64,000 nucleotides of DNA. Origin: Nocardioides sp. GY 10113 (GTDB taxonomy: Bacteria > Actinomycetota > Actinomycetes > Propionibacteriales > Nocardioidaceae). The notes under the pieces were generated by a model that worked only from the letters and a program-made list of their open reading frames with translations, was not told where the DNA came from and made no database searches. Made by a program: the position numbers and the translations under genes. Below, piece after piece: positions 61,337 through 64,000 of the stretch. Numbering within the stretch: the first letter of the stretch is position 1; each line of letters starts with the position of its first letter. The stretch lies in NCBI RefSeq assembly GCF_004919105.1, contig NZ_STGK01000003.1:1-64000 (forward strand), read 5' to 3'.

Positions 61337-61342
61337 TATCAT
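61337..61342 (+). promoter_or_regulatory. Leaderless -10 element (TATCAT) of the XRE-VapBC unit
   Basis: TATCAT, 6 nt before ATG 61349; the surrounding GATTGCATATCATGG is unusually A/T-rich. Confidence 0.6.
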
Positions 61343-61348
61343 GGTCGC

Positions 61349-61939
61349 ATGGGCAGGAGGACGACCGTGGGTGACCTGGTGCGAGAGCGGCGCAACCGCC
61401 TCGGCCTGAGTCAGCGCGCGGCCGCGCGGTCCTGCGGAATCCCGCAGTCGATGCTCTCGCGCATCGAGTCCGGTGAGACCCAGCCCAGCGTCGCCACCCT
61501 CCAGCGGATCCTCGACGGGCTCGGCGCAGAGCTGCACCTCGAGCTCCGCTCGACGGCCGCGGGGGAGCCGCGTCGGGAGAAGGAGCGCTCGCGCTGGCTG
61601 AACCGGGTGGTGGTCGGCGAGCTGATGCTCGACCCGGACCGGGTCATCGCCATCGCGCGGGGCAACATCGAGCGTTGGCGCGACGTCCACGCCGGCCGCC
61701 CGCCGATCCAGGAGGCGCTGGACCGGTGGAGCGAGATCCTCGACGACGGCGTTGAGGCCATCGTCGAGAGCCTCACCGGTTCGAGCGAGGAGGCCGAGGA
61801 CCTGCGGCAGAACTCACCGTTCGCTGGCGTCCTCAGCCCCGAGCAGCGGGAGCGCGCCCTCGCCTCGTTCCGGGCTCATGGGGACGACGGTCGTTCGTCC
61901 GTGCCCGCTGCCGCCGAGGCCCCTAGACTGCTCCCGTGA
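61349..61939 (+). CDS. XRE-family HTH protein upstream of VapBC
   Basis: A 196-residue protein with a Cro/CI-type HTH (LGLSQRAAARSCGIPQSMLSRIE, about residues 18-40) and a C-terminal region WLNRVVVGELMLDPDRVIAIARGN with no recognised fold. Start ATG 61349 by TATCAT 6 nt upstream, giving a protein about 23 residues shorter than the longest frame. GTGA overlap with the next gene suggests a three-gene unit. Confidence 0.7.
   Translation: MGRRTTVGDLVRERRNRLGLSQRAAARSCGIPQSMLSRIESGETQPSVATLQRILDGLGAELHLELRSTAAGEPRREKERSRWLNRVVVGELMLDPDRVIAIARGNIERWRDVHAGRPPIQEALDRWSEILDDGVEAIVESLTGSSEEAEDLRQNSPFAGVLSPEQRERALASFRAHGDDGRSSVPAAAEAPRLLP
61924..61929 (+). promoter_or_regulatory. Internal leaderless -10 element (TAGACT) of vapB
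   Basis: TAGACT, 6 nt before GTG 61936, inside the XRE gene; the antitoxin-toxin pair may have its own promoter. Confidence 0.5.
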
Positions 61940-62157
61940 CCGCGAACCGCGACGAGTTGATCCACCTGATCGAGGGCCTGCCCGACGATCAGGTCGAGGT
62001 CGTACTCGCGGACGTGCGCCGGCTGACCTCGAAGACTCCGGAGGCGGAATGGCCGCCGAGGTTCTTCGGCATCGGCGAGTCCAAGGATGGCCGCACCGAC
62101 AACGCGCGGCGCGTCGACGAGATCCTTGCTGAGGGATTCGGCGCCGGACGCTCGTGA
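61936..62157 (+). CDS. VapB-type antitoxin
   Basis: A 73-residue protein preceding a PIN toxin, with the layout of VapB antitoxins: helical N-terminus (MTANRDELIHLIEGLPDDQV) and basic/acidic C-terminus. No classical AbrB/RHH motif is clear, so identity rests on the GTGA overlap with the toxin. Confidence 0.65.
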   Translation: MTANRDELIHLIEGLPDDQVEVVLADVRRLTSKTPEAEWPPRFFGIGESKDGRTDNARRVDEILAEGFGAGRS

Positions 62158-62585
62158 TCATCTGCGACACGGGCCCGATCTTTGCCGCGGCCGACCGCAG
62201 GGACGCCGACCATCATGCCTGCGTCGAGCTGTTCACCGGGCTTCGACTCGCTGGCCGGCGCCTCCTCCTACCGCCAACAGTTCTCGCCGAAGTCGGATAC
62301 ATGCTCGAGGCTAAGGTCGGGGCCTTCGCCGAGGCCGCCTTCCTCGAGTCCGTGGCGGCCGGCGGCTTCGAACTCGTCAACCTCACCCAGCCTGACGTCG
62401 CTCGCATTGCCGAACTGGTGTCGCGGTACGACGACCTCCCGCTGGGCACCACCGACGCGTCGGTGATCGCACTTGCCGAGCGGTTGGGCGTGGAGGAGAT
62501 CGCCACGCTTGATCATCGACACTTCCGCGTGGTTCGTCCGCGACACGTGGAGTCGTTCGTGCTGTTGCCAGCCATCGCCGGCTGA
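62154..62585 (+). CDS. VapC-type PIN-domain ribonuclease toxin
   Basis: A 143-residue PIN domain. The acidic catalytic set is present: Asp5 in ICDTGP, Glu near 45 in VLAEVGYM, Asp near 100 in GTTDASVIALAERL and Asp near 118 in TLDHRHF. Cleaves RNA, typically tRNA, when not bound by VapB. Operonic with the antitoxin. Confidence 0.85.
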   Translation: MIICDTGPIFAAADRRDADHHACVELFTGLRLAGRRLLLPPTVLAEVGYMLEAKVGAFAEAAFLESVAAGGFELVNLTQPDVARIAELVSRYDDLPLGTTDASVIALAERLGVEEIATLDHRHFRVVRPRHVESFVLLPAIAG

Positions 62586-63102
62586 CAGTCAGCGCCCCGA
62601 GGCGAGCGGGGCCTGGCGTGCCGAGCGCCACAGTGCGTGACCGTAAGCCGATCGGCTACTGGGACGACACGGATCGCGGAATGAGCGTGCTAGTACAGGG
62701 GAAACTGCCCGTCGGCCGCTGACGCGGGGTTGACGAATCGAGCGGTTCCGGGCGGCACGGTGCTCACCGGGTCGCCCCCATCCTCGGGTGTTCCCTATGC
62801 GCTCATCGGCATGACAGTCCGCATCGATTCGCCGCGCGGCCCACCAGCGGCACCGCACCCCTGAGCCGTGTCTGCTGGGCTCTGCTCCAGACGATCAGGA
62901 CGTTGGCTACGCCGACCTCCTGAAGGCGTCGCCCGCTGTGCTCTCACACTCCTCAAGCTCAGCATGCGGATTCGATTCCCGTCATCCGATCCACCCATTG
63001 GCTGCCTGAATCGGCTGGCCAGGTTCGCGACGAGCGTCATCAGCCCGCCTCGTCGCGTGCTTCGAGACGCCGTCCGCCGGGACCATGATCGCAAGCGCCA
63101 TG
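62586..63102. other. 517-bp gene-poor region (island scar)
   Basis: No frame with recognisable family motifs. It has lower GC and many A/T-containing stretches relative to the rest, small hairpins such as GGCG-TGCCGAG-CGCC after vapC, and the tRNA-Gly-like fragment at 62953-62993. It fits a decayed insertion border. Confidence 0.6.
62953..62993 (+). pseudogene. tRNA-Gly-like 3' fragment (candidate att remnant)
   Basis: Sequence resembles the 3' half of tRNA-Gly (UCC): TCAAGCTCAG, T-arm GCGGA-TTCGATT-CCCGT (one mismatch), then CATCCGA and TCCA as acceptor, discriminator and CCA. The 5' half is absent. A tRNA 3' end without the 5' half is what integration at tRNA-Gly leaves behind. Confidence 0.5.
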
Positions 63103-64000
63103 TCAGCCATCGCCACCGCCGTCCGCCAACAGGGGCGCCATGAGGTCCAGAAGGGTATTCAATTGGTCCGCGGTCAGGTTGATGCCATCGAACAGCCGCT
63201 CAGGCTCCGTCGAGAGCCCAGGCTCGATGCGCAGGGCCTCGCGGAACTCCGCTCGCGACTGCTCGGGATGACCCAACCCGCACAGAGCAACGGCCCGGCA
63301 GAACGGTCCCCAGACCCGGCCACCCTCGTCGACGATGCTGGCCTCCCCCAGCGCCCCCGCAAGGTCGCCCTTCAGCAGGCACTCGAACGCCAGGTTCGCG
63401 TGTTGATACGTCGGGTGGAAAGGGTTCAGGTCGAAGGAGCGACGCGTCAATCGCGCGCCCAGGGCCCAGTCGCCGGCATTCATCAGAGCGCCTCCTGCAC
63501 TGAAGAGAAGCGAAGGATGGTCAGGCGATAGCTCCGCCGCGGTCCTTGCCTCCCTCGCGCACGTCTCCCAATCCCGCCGGCGGATGGCGAGAAAGGACAG
63601 TGCGAGGTGGGCTACTGCTGAGCGGGGGTCAGCAGTGAGGGCTCTTGCCGCGTGCGTCTCCACCAGAACACTGTCGGTACGCGCATCCAGATCGTCCCGA
63701 TAGACAAGTTCAGAGCCCACCGCGAAGGCAAACATCGCGTTGAGCTCGGGATCATGCGGACGGTCCGCGACAACTGCTGACAGTTCTGCCCGGGCCGCAG
63801 CAAGCGCCTCCTCGCTACCGACGGTGACGTAACGGTAGAGGGCCACTCGTGCCCGCTGGCCGCCGGTTGTCACGTCGCCCGCGACCTGCAGCTGGCGCGC
63901 GATCAAACCTGCGTAGTCACCCACCAGCGCGGCGGCTCTCACCGTCCACGTCTCGACTGCCAGTGCCTGGTCTTCAGATGGTTCAACCTCGACACGGTCG
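63103..64000 (-). CDS. TPR-repeat protein, truncated at the window edge
   Basis: A minus-strand frame open past base 64000 (no N-terminal start in the window); about 298 residues are visible. TPR-like helices recur: AHLALSFLAIRRRDWETCAREARTAAELSPDH, NPFHPTYQHANLAFECLLKGDLAGALGE in part. The incoming VETWTVRAAALVGDYAGLIARQLQ resembles the entry of TPR domains in adenylate-cyclase- or SARP-type regulators; that is a guess. Stop at 63103-63105. Confidence 0.7.
   Translation of the reverse strand, partial: DRVEVEPSEDQALAVETWTVRAAALVGDYAGLIARQLQVAGDVTTGGQRARVALYRYVTVGSEEALAAARAELSAVVADRPHDPELNAMFAFAVGSELVYRDDLDARTDSVLVETHAARALTADPRSAVAHLALSFLAIRRRDWETCAREARTAAELSPDHPSLLFSAGGALMNAGDWALGARLTRRSFDLNPFHPTYQHANLAFECLLKGDLAGALGEASIVDEGGRVWGPFCRAVALCGLGHPEQSRAEFREALRIEPGLSTEPERLFDGINLTADQLNTLLDLMAPLLADGGGDG

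Overview
The window is extremely GC-rich, uses GTG and TTG starts freely, packs genes into translationally coupled runs (4-bp GTGA/ATGA overlaps) and carries actinobacterial genes throughout. Gene order around 50.7-58.7 kb (mscL, FmdB/Ruc, 5-formyl-THF cyclo-ligase, UDP-glucose pyrophosphorylase, moeA, RimJ-like, SepX/GlpR) and 34.3-42.4 kb (cyp123-like, SDR, cyp51, ferredoxin, aldA-like, SDR, carboxymuconolactone decarboxylase) parallels Mycobacterium tuberculosis. A Nocardioides-like chromosome is the best guess; this is inference from gene content, not a database match.

Layout: 0.2-10.8 kb holds geranylgeranyl-reductase-family, tandem-NUDIX, hydroxyacid-oxoacid transhydrogenase, fused FAD/Fe-S oxidase, methyltransferase, secreted and macrodomain genes. 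10.9-17.4 kb holds serC, a zinc-ribbon membrane protein, GNAT, a split-barrel protein divergent from a MocR/PdxR regulator, citrate synthase and pdxH. 17.4-24.6 kb is a drug-efflux region: TetR with a heterodimeric ABC exporter, then an MFS exporter with MarR behind a long leader. 24.6-34.3 kb has alpha-glucosidase, a hotdog-like protein, DtxR/IdeR, sirtuin, Pcm, DUF2277, a beta-propeller protein, a saccharopine-dehydrogenase-like reductase and an unknown. 34.3-42.4 kb is the CYP51/CYP123 cluster. 42.5-46.2 kb has two tandem TadE/G-like secreted paralogs; then a PPTase and TrkH/TrkA. 49-58.7 kb carries tRNA-Arg, LCP, mscL, SAF, FmdB/Ruc, folate, UDP-glucose and molybdenum cofactor genes and SepX. 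From tRNA-Ala (58.7 kb) rightwards lies an integrated island: excisionase, tyrosine integrase, zinc protein, XRE-VapBC module, a gene-poor scar with a tRNA-Gly-like fragment, and a TPR protein cut by the window end.

The most interesting regulatory find is the 560-bp leader before the MFS exporter: a promoter, a 14-nt Shine-Dalgarno exactly complementary to the 16S 3' end, a 12-codon upstream ORF, competing hairpins, an intrinsic terminator, and then a second promoter covered by palindromes. This reads as ribosome-dependent attenuation of drug efflux plus MarR repression. Other signals are about 20 genes with a -10 hexamer 6-7 nt from the start codon (leaderless transcription), two ~88-bp composite palindromes with the same architecture, a CIRCE-like operator covering the promoter of the FmdB/Ruc gene, a KstR-type box in front of the CYP cluster, and a CYP51 whose C-terminus reads through a dispersed repeat.

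All calls were made by reading the sequence and recalling family motifs; no search was run.
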